Shown here: positions 43,796 through 51,914 of the stretch, piece by piece
Layout: each line of letters opens with the position of its first letter
How positions within the stretch are numbered: the first letter of the stretch is position 1
DNA from: Fibrobacterota bacterium
Lineage (GTDB): Bacteria > Fibrobacterota > Chitinivibrionia > Chitinivibrionales > Chitinispirillaceae
Direction of reading: 5' to 3'
Length of the DNA: 51,958 nt
Assembly: GCA_023436145.1 (NCBI GenBank)
Contig: JAEZKP010000105.1
Coordinates: 1 to 51,958, forward strand
Notes under the pieces: generated by a model
Seen by the model: only the letters and a program-made list of their open reading frames with translations
What the model was told of the DNA's origin: nothing
Database searches by the model: none
Translations under genes and position numbers: made by a program

Positions 43796-45022
43796 CTAAA
43801 AAAGAGATACTTTTACCCCTGCTGCAATGGTCCATTGATTGAGAAAATCTTTCCAATCAGGTCCATCCCATTTTCTCATGGGAGATGAATCGTAAGGGTC
43901 ACTTATATTTTGAGATGTTTTATCGTGTATCGGTTTGGAAATGGCAAAATAGATAGGATATCTCAAATTTGTGCTTTCGATTCCATATACGATCGCCGCA
44001 CTCCAGGCTTTATGATCCGGATCGGGTTTAGGATCGTATAGTCCCACTTTATCTGAATGGATCCAGGCTACACCAAGTGGCACAAAAAAGACCGCTCCCC
44101 AGGAGTGCATGAGTCTGGGTTTTCCTTTGTAACCATAAAAAGCACTAAGAGAAAGACTGGCAGGGGTAAATCCGCCCAGGTCATTTTCGCCATAGAATTT
44201 ATAATGATAATAAAAACGTTTATTATCTTTTCTGGATGCGTAATCTTGAAAATACACATTAAGAAACCGGTTTTCTCCTGAAACGCTCAGATTGAATGGA
44301 TAGTTGCACGAAAAATCCACAAGCAGAATACCATTTTCAAAATCCCTGTTTCCACTGAAAGTCAGACCAGCTGTGTACAATCCACTACCCATCTGTAGAC
44401 TTACAGGGAGGAGCCGTTTAGTCTTGTCGGATCCCCGCATGATATCATATTGTCCTGTTGGTATCGACAGCGACAACATAAGAGAAAATTGACCAATCGA
44501 TCCGAATGCTTTACTGACATCAAATGAAATATCCCCAAATCCTCCGGTCTTACGATCTACTGGTTCCTGATTAGTCTGATATTGTACTTCTGCACCCTTG
44601 AAATTAACCAGGGGAATGTTAACTGCAGCAGTTATGTTCTGAAAAGGCTTCCCACCTATTCTTACAGGTGTAGAAAAATTAATGAAATTTTCACCACCAC
44701 TTAATTTTATCATGGCTTCTACATCTATCAATCCACCACCTATATGATTTCCAATCCATTTTATACCATCGCTTGATCCTCCACCTGAGCCGCCGGCACC
44801 ACACCCCCCGATACTGGCCCAGGGAGTCAGATGAGGTAATCGGAGTTCCGGAATCGCAACAGAATGAGCTGAGCTGTTATCTAAACTGTAAAATTGCACA
44901 ACTGCATCAAATGCCTTATTTGTAAAAATCCATATTAGTGGCAATGAACTGAATACAATAAAAGCAGAAACTGCTAAAAAAGGCAGATAAGGTAAGGTTC
45001 TGATTTTAGACCAAAATTTCAT
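43796..45022 (-). CDS. putative outer-membrane barrel with Gly/Cys-rich N-terminal segment
   Basis: The N-terminal hydrophobic signal (~10-35) is followed by an unusual glycine/serine/cysteine stretch (SIGGCGAGGSGGGSSDG), then ~320 residues of amphipathic strands (FINFSTPVRIGG, GDISFDVSKAFGSIGQFSLMLSLSIPTGQYD, AGLTFSGNRDF, PASLSLSAFYGYKG) ending WTIAAGVKVSLF, a classic C-terminal barrel strand with terminal Phe. The composition resembles the MetA-pathway/phenol-degradation-like outer-membrane barrels. AGGGA lies before the ATG at 45022. First gene of the nine-gene operon, plausibly its outer-membrane exit or anchor. Confidence 0.75.
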   Translation of the reverse strand: MKFWSKIRTLPYLPFLAVSAFIVFSSLPLIWIFTNKAFDAVVQFYSLDNSSAHSVAIPELRLPHLTPWASIGGCGAGGSGGGSSDGIKWIGNHIGGGLIDVEAMIKLSGGENFINFSTPVRIGGKPFQNITAAVNIPLVNFKGAEVQYQTNQEPVDRKTGGFGDISFDVSKAFGSIGQFSLMLSLSIPTGQYDIMRGSDKTKRLLPVSLQMGSGLYTAGLTFSGNRDFENGILLVDFSCNYPFNLSVSGENRFLNVYFQDYASRKDNKRFYYHYKFYGENDLGGFTPASLSLSAFYGYKGKPRLMHSWGAVFFVPLGVAWIHSDKVGLYDPKPDPDHKAWSAAIVYGIESTNLRYPIYFAISKPIHDKTSQNISDPYDSSPMRKWDGPDWKDFLNQWTIAAGVKVSLF

Positions 45023-45073
45023 CTTATAATCCCTGGCAAAAGTGCATAGCATTGCCAAATAAGGACAGGAGTT

Positions 45074-45172
45074 TTAAAACGCAGAGGGCGCAGAGTAAAA
45101 GAAAAAAAATCGAGTTAAAAAATGTAATTCGGATTTGTATGTTTCCAAAATTTTGCGTTCTCTGCGTTTTAA
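45074..45172. repeat. 13-bp terminal inverted repeats (MITE-like element)
   Basis: TTAAAACGCAGAG (45074-45086) is exactly inverted at 45160-45172, enclosing 73 bp of AT-rich sequence; the inner flanks add GCGCAGAG and GCGTTCTCTGCG. Together this forms a 99-bp palindromic unit like the small interspersed repeats seen in many genomes. It lies in the 158-bp gap in front of the nine-gene operon. Confidence 0.7.
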
Positions 45173-45180
45173 TTCCCCTT

Positions 45181-46371
45181 CTATAATCCAACCAGATAAG
45201 CCCTGTCATATCCGGTGCACAGATAATCTCCATCAGGTGACCATCCACCTTTAAGCGGCAATTTTACTATCACGTCGGGAAAACCATCGCGACTGAATGA
45301 TGTTATTCCGGAGTATCCCGGATAGAGGCTTACTAATTGACGGTAAGTAATACCTGCAGCACCGGAAAGAAGATCCGGATCGGATAAATCCTGCGATACT
45401 ATAAAACCACCAGGTATCTCTGTGTAAATCACATAAATTTTAGATTTATCGGCTGGATGGCACCACCAGTGTGGATCCATCGCATCACTTTGTAACAGCA
45501 TCGGTTTGGATCCTGGACGAAGCTCCTGAATATAGCAATGGTAATCGGTATTGGAGTAGTAAGCGTTAAATACAATCCATTTCCCATCAGGAGAAATGAG
45601 TGCACTTTCCAGATCATATCCTGTTTTGTCAATAGGTCGTTGCAATGGTACAGGTGAACTGCTGCTGTTGAAATCTACATAGTATAAGGAAAGAGATACT
45701 CCTTCTTTTCTGGAAAAGACAAGTTTTACATCTGATGTTCCGAAAAAGGACTGGACCGATTCTTTGCAGATAAACCCGCTTGAATCGAAATGGATTGCAG
45801 ATGTGTCCCCGTAAAACACAGAATTTTCACTTACCCAGATATGTGGTGTGGATGTCTCGTTGAGATTCTGGTTACTCATTCTTAAGTATTTTTTGCTTAA
45901 GGTGTGAATTGCTATGCAGCTCCAGTATTTTCGCACCTGTGAACTCAAAAGACAAGTGATGTAATGCGGGTGAGTTGTCCATTCCGGGTCCTGCAGCTCT
46001 TCATATTCCGGTGCTCCGAACAGCTCCCGTCCCATGAACCATCTTACCGTGTTTGATGTATCTGTGATTGTCAAACGATCATGCTGATCAGCATACTGGG
46101 TAAACCCGCTGATATCTGATGGCACATTCAACGCCAATTCACCACTGAAATTTAACCAGAGCATACATCCCTTGAAATTTACAGTATCTATGGAGATTGA
46201 TGGGTTACAGATCTGGCTGCTTCCGTTTACCGGGAAAATTCGTACGGAATTGGACTGCGTGGGGTCTGGTGTGGAAACCGGTAATGGCTCAGGTGATGGG
46301 GAGGTTACTATATCACAGGTTTGGAAAATGAGCACCAACACTGGGAAAATTAACCGCATAAAAGGTTTCAT
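45181..46371 (-). CDS. PD40-type beta-propeller lipoprotein
   Basis: The start MKPFMRLIFPVLVLIFQTC places a cysteine after the hydrophobic segment (probable lipoprotein). Blades include FKGCMLWLNFSG, ALISPDGKWIVFNAYYSN, MDPHWWCHPADKSKIYVIY and GGWSPDGDYLCTGYD, the WD40-like PD40 pattern of TolB propellers. It is one of three such proteins on this strand (33781 and 46645 are the others), and shares the segment EYEELQDPEWTTHPHYITCL with the one at 46645 (HPEWSNHPYYATAL), so the two are homologous. Function unknown; probably recognises an envelope ligand. Confidence 0.75.
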   Translation of the reverse strand: MKPFMRLIFPVLVLIFQTCDIVTSPSPEPLPVSTPDPTQSNSVRIFPVNGSSQICNPSISIDTVNFKGCMLWLNFSGELALNVPSDISGFTQYADQHDRLTITDTSNTVRWFMGRELFGAPEYEELQDPEWTTHPHYITCLLSSQVRKYWSCIAIHTLSKKYLRMSNQNLNETSTPHIWVSENSVFYGDTSAIHFDSSGFICKESVQSFFGTSDVKLVFSRKEGVSLSLYYVDFNSSSSPVPLQRPIDKTGYDLESALISPDGKWIVFNAYYSNTDYHCYIQELRPGSKPMLLQSDAMDPHWWCHPADKSKIYVIYTEIPGGFIVSQDLSDPDLLSGAAGITYRQLVSLYPGYSGITSFSRDGFPDVIVKLPLKGGWSPDGDYLCTGYDRAYLVGL

Positions 46372-46465
46372 ATCTGCTTTTTCTCGCCACACTGTGAATC
46401 TAAATTAGACCTGTTTTGGAAAATATACCAAATTCTTTGGAAACTTACAATCCTTCGCGAGGACG

Positions 46466-46525
46466 CTACGGATTGCAGGCAGGGGAGAGGCTGCGGTTGC
46501 ACCAAGGAGAGACTACGGATTGCAG
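46466..46525. repeat. 13-bp direct repeats CTACGGATTGCAG
   Basis: Copies at 46466-46478 and 46513-46525 in the 273-bp gap between two propeller genes, with nearby ATGCATGC/GAATGCAT palindromes. Possibly operators or remnants of a duplicated intergenic unit. Confidence 0.5.
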
Positions 46526-46644
46526 ACGAATGCATGCTGGCGCACTACTGAGAAGCACCATGAATGCATTTCTGTTTTTTAAGCGCTCACCATAGTCTCA
46601 CCCAATCATTAACCAACTATCGAAACTATAATAATCCCTTTCCA

Positions 46645-48114
46645 CTAATACTGAAAAAAAGAAACTGGCGCAGAAATGCTTCTTCCTGAGTTGAGAGCGA
46701 TATCACAAAGAACCAGCTTTCTGGAAATAAGTCTTGAAGGCAAGAGAACTGAGTTCTGTGCTATTGAGTACTTCTGGGACCACAACAATCGGCCATCATG
46801 AGAGAAAAGGCGAATTTGAGTGATTTGATCCCCATCAACTTTTAACAGATTGTTTTTAATATTGAAACCCGCAGATAGTTTTTTGTTGTAAGTTCTTTTT
46901 TTAACACTAATAGAAGGTTCAAGCCAGTTGGGATCCTCAATTTCTGCAAAATCAGCAGGGGTTTCTATCCAGACCCACGGCCATTTTAAAGTTTCCGTTG
47001 AAGTGAAAGAAGTATCTGTAGTCTCCACCAGTTTCAGATAAGTTGAGTCCTTTAAATTAATAATGTATAGTCCTTCATTGTGGTAGGTTCGTTCATACAT
47101 TGTTTTTTTCCAGAGCCGGGTCACATAAGTTAATGCTGTGGCATAATAGGGGTGATTTGACCATTCAGGGTGGTTCCAGTTTACACTGTAAGCTTCTCCT
47201 TTCCCCATTTCACTCTCAGGTATTTCAATAATCAAATCCTGGGGGGCATCATAATATCTGAGAATGACCCCATCATTACGCCCTATAAATATTCTTTGGT
47301 GAGTATCCCAGTATCCAAGTACCGGATGAAAACAACCGGCATCTTCTATAGTCGAACTGGAAAAGTCAAAATACATCATGGCGTTAGTAAATCTGCGGCT
47401 GGAAGATATGGAAGGGTTACAGGTTTGGAGATCTATTTGTACATCGCTATTGGTATTAATATTTTTAACCAGCAATGAATGCAGAATCGCAGGACCCTGT
47501 TGAGGGTTCTGTAGATCCAGCAAAAATGCATTCGGCGTAGATTCTGCAGTTGCCAGAAATCTTCCATCAAAGGAAAGTCCGCCATAATAGGCGCCACCCT
47601 CAAACAGTGTGGTAATTTCTCCGCTACTAAGATTCTTTTTCATGACTTTGCCGCAACCATCCCATGCGTTTATCTTGCCTGCAGCTTGTCTTCCGCATGT
47701 TGAATATAAGAGAACTGGATAATTTTCAGCATATACAAATCGTGGTACAAATCCCCCCTGAATTTCCATAGTGGGCTGTGCAGTATCGTTTAATGGACAA
47801 ACAAAAATATTGGCCTCGCCATTTACCGGAGGATCTTCAGTTATTCCGGTGTTATAGGCGACTATAGCTCCATCCGGAGAAATAACCGGCATAACCGCAC
47901 CACTGGTAGCAGCTATTGCAGTGATTTTGGGGTTCTCTTCAGAAAAGTCAATAAAGTGAATCTTATTATTAAAAATGAACACTGCTTTAACTTTGCGGGT
48001 GTTGCAAAATGACTGTATCTGCTCGTTTGTGACGCAGATACGGACTTCACAGAATGAAGCTATCGGGAAAATAAGAACAGAACACAACAAAACAAACAGC
48101 ATGGATATTTTCAC
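46645..48114 (-). CDS. secreted PD40-type propeller with sorting-like C-terminus
   Basis: The GTG start at 48114 has AAGGAGA 7 nt upstream. Signal peptide (~1-23), then a propeller with blades such as VMPVISPDGAIVAYNTG, YGGLSFDGRFLATAES and HPEWSNHPYYATALTYVTRLW. The last ~85 residues (AGFNIKNNLLKVDGDQITQIRLFSHDGRLLWSQKY) resemble the sorting-type beta-sandwich of the secreted hydrolases, but the terminal part (SAPVSFFQY) is atypical. Homologous to the gene at 45181. Exported to the surface or outer membrane; ligand unknown. Confidence 0.75.
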   Translation of the reverse strand: MKISMLFVLLCSVLIFPIASFCEVRICVTNEQIQSFCNTRKVKAVFIFNNKIHFIDFSEENPKITAIAATSGAVMPVISPDGAIVAYNTGITEDPPVNGEANIFVCPLNDTAQPTMEIQGGFVPRFVYAENYPVLLYSTCGRQAAGKINAWDGCGKVMKKNLSSGEITTLFEGGAYYGGLSFDGRFLATAESTPNAFLLDLQNPQQGPAILHSLLVKNINTNSDVQIDLQTCNPSISSSRRFTNAMMYFDFSSSTIEDAGCFHPVLGYWDTHQRIFIGRNDGVILRYYDAPQDLIIEIPESEMGKGEAYSVNWNHPEWSNHPYYATALTYVTRLWKKTMYERTYHNEGLYIINLKDSTYLKLVETTDTSFTSTETLKWPWVWIETPADFAEIEDPNWLEPSISVKKRTYNKKLSAGFNIKNNLLKVDGDQITQIRLFSHDGRLLWSQKYSIAQNSVLLPSRLISRKLVLCDIALNSGRSISAPVSFFQY

Positions 48115-48207
48115 AACTATTCTCCTTTAATATCGCCTGACCCGCAGCGTCCTTCAGACTCAACTCCCTATTCGAAAAATAATCAGTAATAAATCATCTA
48201 TCAAATA

Positions 48208-49305
48208 TTAATGAGTTCTTTGCAACCTGCCAAGAATCTGGTGCCCCTCATAGTGTTCCGGACTAATCCTGAGCAGTTCCCTGAAAACTTCGCTGGCTTT
48301 ATCAATCTGATCTGAATAAAAATAGGAGATACCCAATCCATATAGTGCTTCAGTATCTGAGGGTACACTGGACAATGCAACCTGATATTCATTGATCGCT
48401 TTAGGATAATTCTTTCTCTTTATGTATAGTGCCCCAAGATTTTTATTCAGGTAAGTCAATTGTGGATAATGTTTCTTCAATCGAAGAAGACTCTTTAGAG
48501 CTGCGTCCGGATTACCTGTTGCATCCAAAGCGATCGCCCGGTTTCCATGTGCCTCTATAAATGATGGATTAAGCTCGATTGCCAGATTGAATTGCTTTAA
48601 AGCCAGATCAGGCCAGTTGTTGGCCAGATAAAAGTTTCCAAGATTATATCGAATGGATGCCTCCACTGCCGGAATATCCAAATCAGCCAGATCATATAAT
48701 GTTGTATCAGTGATCAGGTAACGGCTTTTATACCAGGAATCACTCATATATTCACCTTTCCTCAAGGTTTCTATATTCAGCCTGGTGGTTCCATCATCAT
48801 ACCTTAAAAAAAAGTGGCCTGGAGCAAGTACTCCATTTAGCGGCAGGTTCAAATTTTCTCCCAAAAGTAGGAAAATCAATGAGATACTGAGACAGGAGCC
48901 CTCCCTGTTATTAAATGCCAGATGAGGGAAAACACTCTGAAGCTTATCCGGTGTCGGTTGGAATCTTATGTTCCATTTATTAAAAACCAGGTCTTTGAGT
49001 TTATCAAGATTTCTGAGCGGGTCATCGTCATTCAATTTTTCAGATAATATCACTTTAGTGGCACTGTCAAGCTTTCCAAAGAATAATTTACCTGATCCAA
49101 TGAGGGAATCGGGGAGTATCGCAGCTTCTTCCTGAATAATTCTGTCGATAACTGATGATAACTTTTTATCTGTACAAAGTGATTTTGACGAATTGTTAAG
49201 ATCTTTCAATTCAGATTTCGAACCGGAACCGTTTTGACAGGTAGTCAGAAGGATAAGAACAAGCGATAATACCGCAGTCCCATTGCACTTCAGAATATTA
49301 CTCAT
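48208..49305 (-). CDS. lipoprotein with SirB1-like transglutaminase-like domain and TPRs
   Basis: Signal with Cys near residue 23 (VLILLTTCQNG). Residues ~55-200 resemble the SirB1/Transglut_core2 fold, with a papain-like triad candidate: Cys in REGSCLSISLIFLLLGENL, His in APGHFFLRYDDG, and an acidic residue in the following strand (LNIETLRKGE). Four to five TPRs follow (~215-360, SIRYNLGNFYLANNWPDLALKQFNLAIELNPS ...). SirB1-type domains are mostly untested. Located 10 nt downstream of the GT2 gene, so cotranscribed. A periplasmic scaffold or hydrolase role is inferred. Confidence 0.8.
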   Translation of the reverse strand: MSNILKCNGTAVLSLVLILLTTCQNGSGSKSELKDLNNSSKSLCTDKKLSSVIDRIIQEEAAILPDSLIGSGKLFFGKLDSATKVILSEKLNDDDPLRNLDKLKDLVFNKWNIRFQPTPDKLQSVFPHLAFNNREGSCLSISLIFLLLGENLNLPLNGVLAPGHFFLRYDDGTTRLNIETLRKGEYMSDSWYKSRYLITDTTLYDLADLDIPAVEASIRYNLGNFYLANNWPDLALKQFNLAIELNPSFIEAHGNRAIALDATGNPDAALKSLLRLKKHYPQLTYLNKNLGALYIKRKNYPKAINEYQVALSSVPSDTEALYGLGISYFYSDQIDKASEVFRELLRISPEHYEGHQILGRLQRTH

Positions 49306-49315
49306 AAGGGATTTT

Positions 49316-50041
49316 TCAGCTCCTGTATGCTCCGGTGAGATATTTCACAAGCACCATCAAGACTCTTATTCCGTAGGTCACAGGATTCAAATAGGAGGTT
49401 TCCTGTGCATAGCGGGTGGGGATCGGATATTCATCAATTCTTAAACCGTTAGCACAGGCAGATGCGATGATCTCCAGATCAATATCAAAGCTTCTGCTCA
49501 AATTATCAAATGAGATGGTATCGAGTGTGTTACGGCTGTATATTAAAAAACCACTGTGATAATCAGTTAAGTGCATTTTAAAAACGAAGTTTTCCAATTT
49601 GACAAGACATAAGCCAGCGAGGTATTTATAAAGAGGCATTCCGCCGCTGAGTGCAGTTCCTGAACTGATCCTGGAACCCTGTATCAGGTCGATCTCATTT
49701 TTTTCCATAACATTAATCATCTCCGGGATGGATTCCGGAGGATACTGCTCATCCGCATGTAAACAAACCGCAAAGTTGCACCCGTCATTTTTACAAAGAC
49801 CCAGACCTGCCTTTACAGCCGCCCCATATCCACGGTTTATGCTGAAATGAACCGGTTTAATCTGTGGAAACTGAACTTTGAGATTTTCAACTATCTGTTT
49901 TGTAGAATCGACAGACCCATCATTAATAATGTAAATATGATGAATTTTTTTCCATAGCTGTAAAGGGATTCTTGTTATCACATTGTTGAGGTGCGCGGCA
50001 GCATTGTATGCTGGGATAAATATGGAGATCTTTTTTGTCAT
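49316..50041 (-). CDS. GT2-family glycosyltransferase (dolichol-phosphate-mannose-synthase-like)
   Basis: GT-A fold: SIFIPAYNAAAHLNNVI, IINDGSVDSTKQIVE, SINRGYGAAVKAGL, HADEQYPPESIP (D-x-D-like metal site as HADE), GSRISSGTALSGGMP. The 241 residues lack C-terminal membrane helices, as in short polyprenyl-phosphate sugar synthases. It probably makes a lipid-linked sugar that a GT-C enzyme, such as the one at 34806, could use; that pairing is inference. First gene of a two-gene unit with the SirB1/TPR lipoprotein. No strong ribosome site. Confidence 0.87.
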   Translation of the reverse strand: MTKKISIFIPAYNAAAHLNNVITRIPLQLWKKIHHIYIINDGSVDSTKQIVENLKVQFPQIKPVHFSINRGYGAAVKAGLGLCKNDGCNFAVCLHADEQYPPESIPEMINVMEKNEIDLIQGSRISSGTALSGGMPLYKYLAGLCLVKLENFVFKMHLTDYHSGFLIYSRNTLDTISFDNLSRSFDIDLEIIASACANGLRIDEYPIPTRYAQETSYLNPVTYGIRVLMVLVKYLTGAYRS

Positions 50042-50344
50042 ATAAGTAAAAAAATGGAGTAATTTCTTATTATTAAAATTCCTAACTACTCAGGTATTGC
50101 CCGAATAAAAATATCTAATCGGAAAAAACAGGAACTAATAAAAAACAATATTTAACGGAACAATTGGAAAAGTAATAATTAAACGAAGAACAGAAATTAT
50201 GGAAAAGAATTTGTGGTTTTCTCCATTTTCTGTCTGATCAGGTACTATTTATGATCATCACTGCTTGTTTTTTAGCAACTTATTAACTCTGATTGTTTCT
50301 TTCTAATTATACATTTGTTCCTTATTAGATATTTTTCTGAATAG
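50042..50344. other. 303-bp AT-rich intergenic region
   Basis: Lies between the GT2 gene start and the decarboxylase-like gene end, both on the minus strand. Long A/T runs but no clear hairpin with a T-tract and no recognised RNA. It presumably contains the GT2 promoter on the minus strand. Confidence 0.4.
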
Positions 50345-51427
50345 TTATGAATAATCTTCTTTAATTGCTGTTGGGCTATAATTTCTTAGATAATGCTCAA
50401 TAGTAACCCGAAGTGCATCTCTCAGATTCGTTTTCGGTTTCCATTCCAGCATGTTTTGAATTTTTGAGATATCCGGAACCCGCCGGTCACAATCTTCGTA
50501 TCCTTCTCCATAGAAATCCCGGGAAGAAACCGTTAGGGTTCCTGCAGAAAATGAGTTTGGGGCTATCTGCTGGAATAGTTCTATCATAAGATTCGCCAGA
50601 TCCTTAATGCTGATTTCATTTTCCGGATTTCCAATATTAAAGATCTGCTGCCTGGATTTTGGATTTTTAAGTATCAGTTCTACTGCATCCACCGCATCGC
50701 TGATATATGTGAAGCACCTCCGGCTTAGCCCATCATCAACCAGTTTGAGCGGTTTATTAAAAAGCAATGATTCCATGAAGCAGGCAAGTACTCTGGGAAT
50801 TCCTTCACCATCGATTCCCGGTATATAGTCCATCCCTGGGCCGATGAAGTTAAAAGGTCGTACGATGGTGTAATCGAGTCCATATTCGAAACCATACGCA
50901 TAAATAATGCGTTCCAGTAACTGTTTTGCTGCGGCATAACTCCATCTCTGGGCCAGGACCGGGCCCATTATCAGATTGGTTTGATCCTCTTTTAAGATAT
51001 AATCATCCATTTTTTTACTGCTGGTTAAACCTGCCAGGGTTTTTCCATATACTTCGCAAGTTGAGAACTGAATGATTCTGCAATTATAATCGCAGCACAA
51101 TTTTATGATATCTATAGCGTTTGTGAAGTTGGTTGTAATTACATCGACAGGTCTGGTATTGTAAAGGGATGGGTTGCACAATGCGACAAGTGAGATTACG
51201 GTTCCACATTGAGCGAGAATTTCTTTCATTCTGGAGGAGTCGGTGATATTCAGGTTGTAAAAACTGAAGGCACTGTTATTTTTCAGATGTTTAATTCTGG
51301 ACTCCGATATATCTATTCCGTAAATTTGATAATCGGTGGTGGAGAGAAGTCTTTCAACTATGTGTGATCCAATAAAACCGCTGCATCCGGTGATGGCGAT
51401 ATTTTTTGATTTTGTCGGTTCTGTCAT
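50345..51427 (-). CDS. UDP-glucuronate decarboxylase-like SDR (ArnA C-terminal-domain type)
   Basis: Rossmann motif ITGCSGFIGSHIVERL, YxxxK in SYAAAKQLLERIIYAYG, RPFNFIGPGMDY, KLVDDGLSRRCFTYISDAVDAVELI and NIGNPENEISIKDLA match the dehydrogenase/decarboxylase half of ArnA very closely, and CDRRVPDISKIQNMLEWKP matches its C-terminus. The formyltransferase half of ArnA is absent, so the product would be a UDP-4-keto-pentose or UDP-xylose-like sugar. The ATG at 51427 has AGG 6 nt upstream; an in-frame start at 51514 adds 29 atypical residues. Supplies a pentose nucleotide sugar for envelope glycans. Stands alone, divergent from the rRNA operon. Confidence 0.88.
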   Translation of the reverse strand: MTEPTKSKNIAITGCSGFIGSHIVERLLSTTDYQIYGIDISESRIKHLKNNSAFSFYNLNITDSSRMKEILAQCGTVISLVALCNPSLYNTRPVDVITTNFTNAIDIIKLCCDYNCRIIQFSTCEVYGKTLAGLTSSKKMDDYILKEDQTNLIMGPVLAQRWSYAAAKQLLERIIYAYGFEYGLDYTIVRPFNFIGPGMDYIPGIDGEGIPRVLACFMESLLFNKPLKLVDDGLSRRCFTYISDAVDAVELILKNPKSRQQIFNIGNPENEISIKDLANLMIELFQQIAPNSFSAGTLTVSSRDFYGEGYEDCDRRVPDISKIQNMLEWKPKTNLRDALRVTIEHYLRNYSPTAIKEDYS

Positions 51428-51780
51428 AAAGTACCTGTAAGTAGATGTTTCATATGGTTGAAATATAGTTGTGTTTATTGAGAGACTGCTTGAAAACTTC
51501 CGATATTGGTACACCTCGGAGGAGTAATTTCGATTAAGATGTGGATTTCTTCATTGTATTACATACACTGGTAAATGAAAACTGGATAGCAGGCTTTTTT
51601 AATGAAGTTGCTTTCCAGTTCATTGAAAAAACTTCATAAACAAATAAATTTTCGTTTCCGGCTTTGGGCTGTCCTCTCAGAAAAAAAAGAAATCCTTTGA
51701 CTTAGCTGTTTTTTCCAGTTATATTTGGAACCGCTTTTCTGATCTGGCTGGTATTGATGGATAAGCAAAAAAAATTAAAT
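51428..51780. other. intergenic region upstream of rRNA promoter
   Basis: AT-rich with A- and T-runs just before the rrn promoter (AAAAAAATTAAAT), possibly an UP element. No gene or hairpin was recognised. Confidence 0.4.
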
Positions 51781-51809
51781 TTGACATCTTATTAAATTAG
51801 AAGTATATT
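51781..51809 (+). promoter_or_regulatory. rRNA operon promoter
   Basis: TTGACA (51781-51786), a 17-nt spacer, and TATATT (51804-51809): a near-perfect sigma-70-type promoter. It is preceded by an A/T-rich UP-like tract. Start expected near 51816, about 100 nt before 16S. Confidence 0.85.
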
Positions 51810-51832
51810 AAGAGTCTGTTTGATAAAATTTA

Positions 51833-51844
51833 GTTCTTTGAAAG
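51833..51844 (+). promoter_or_regulatory. possible boxA antitermination element
   Basis: GTTCTTTGAAAG in the rRNA leader resembles boxA (consensus TGCTCTTTAACA), as expected between promoter and 16S. Confidence 0.45.
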
Positions 51845-51914
51845 TCTGGATGTGTGAGAGAGAGGTTCTCTGAAAGAACTTTTGATTAAATAACGAGTAA
51901 GATTAAATTCTTCA

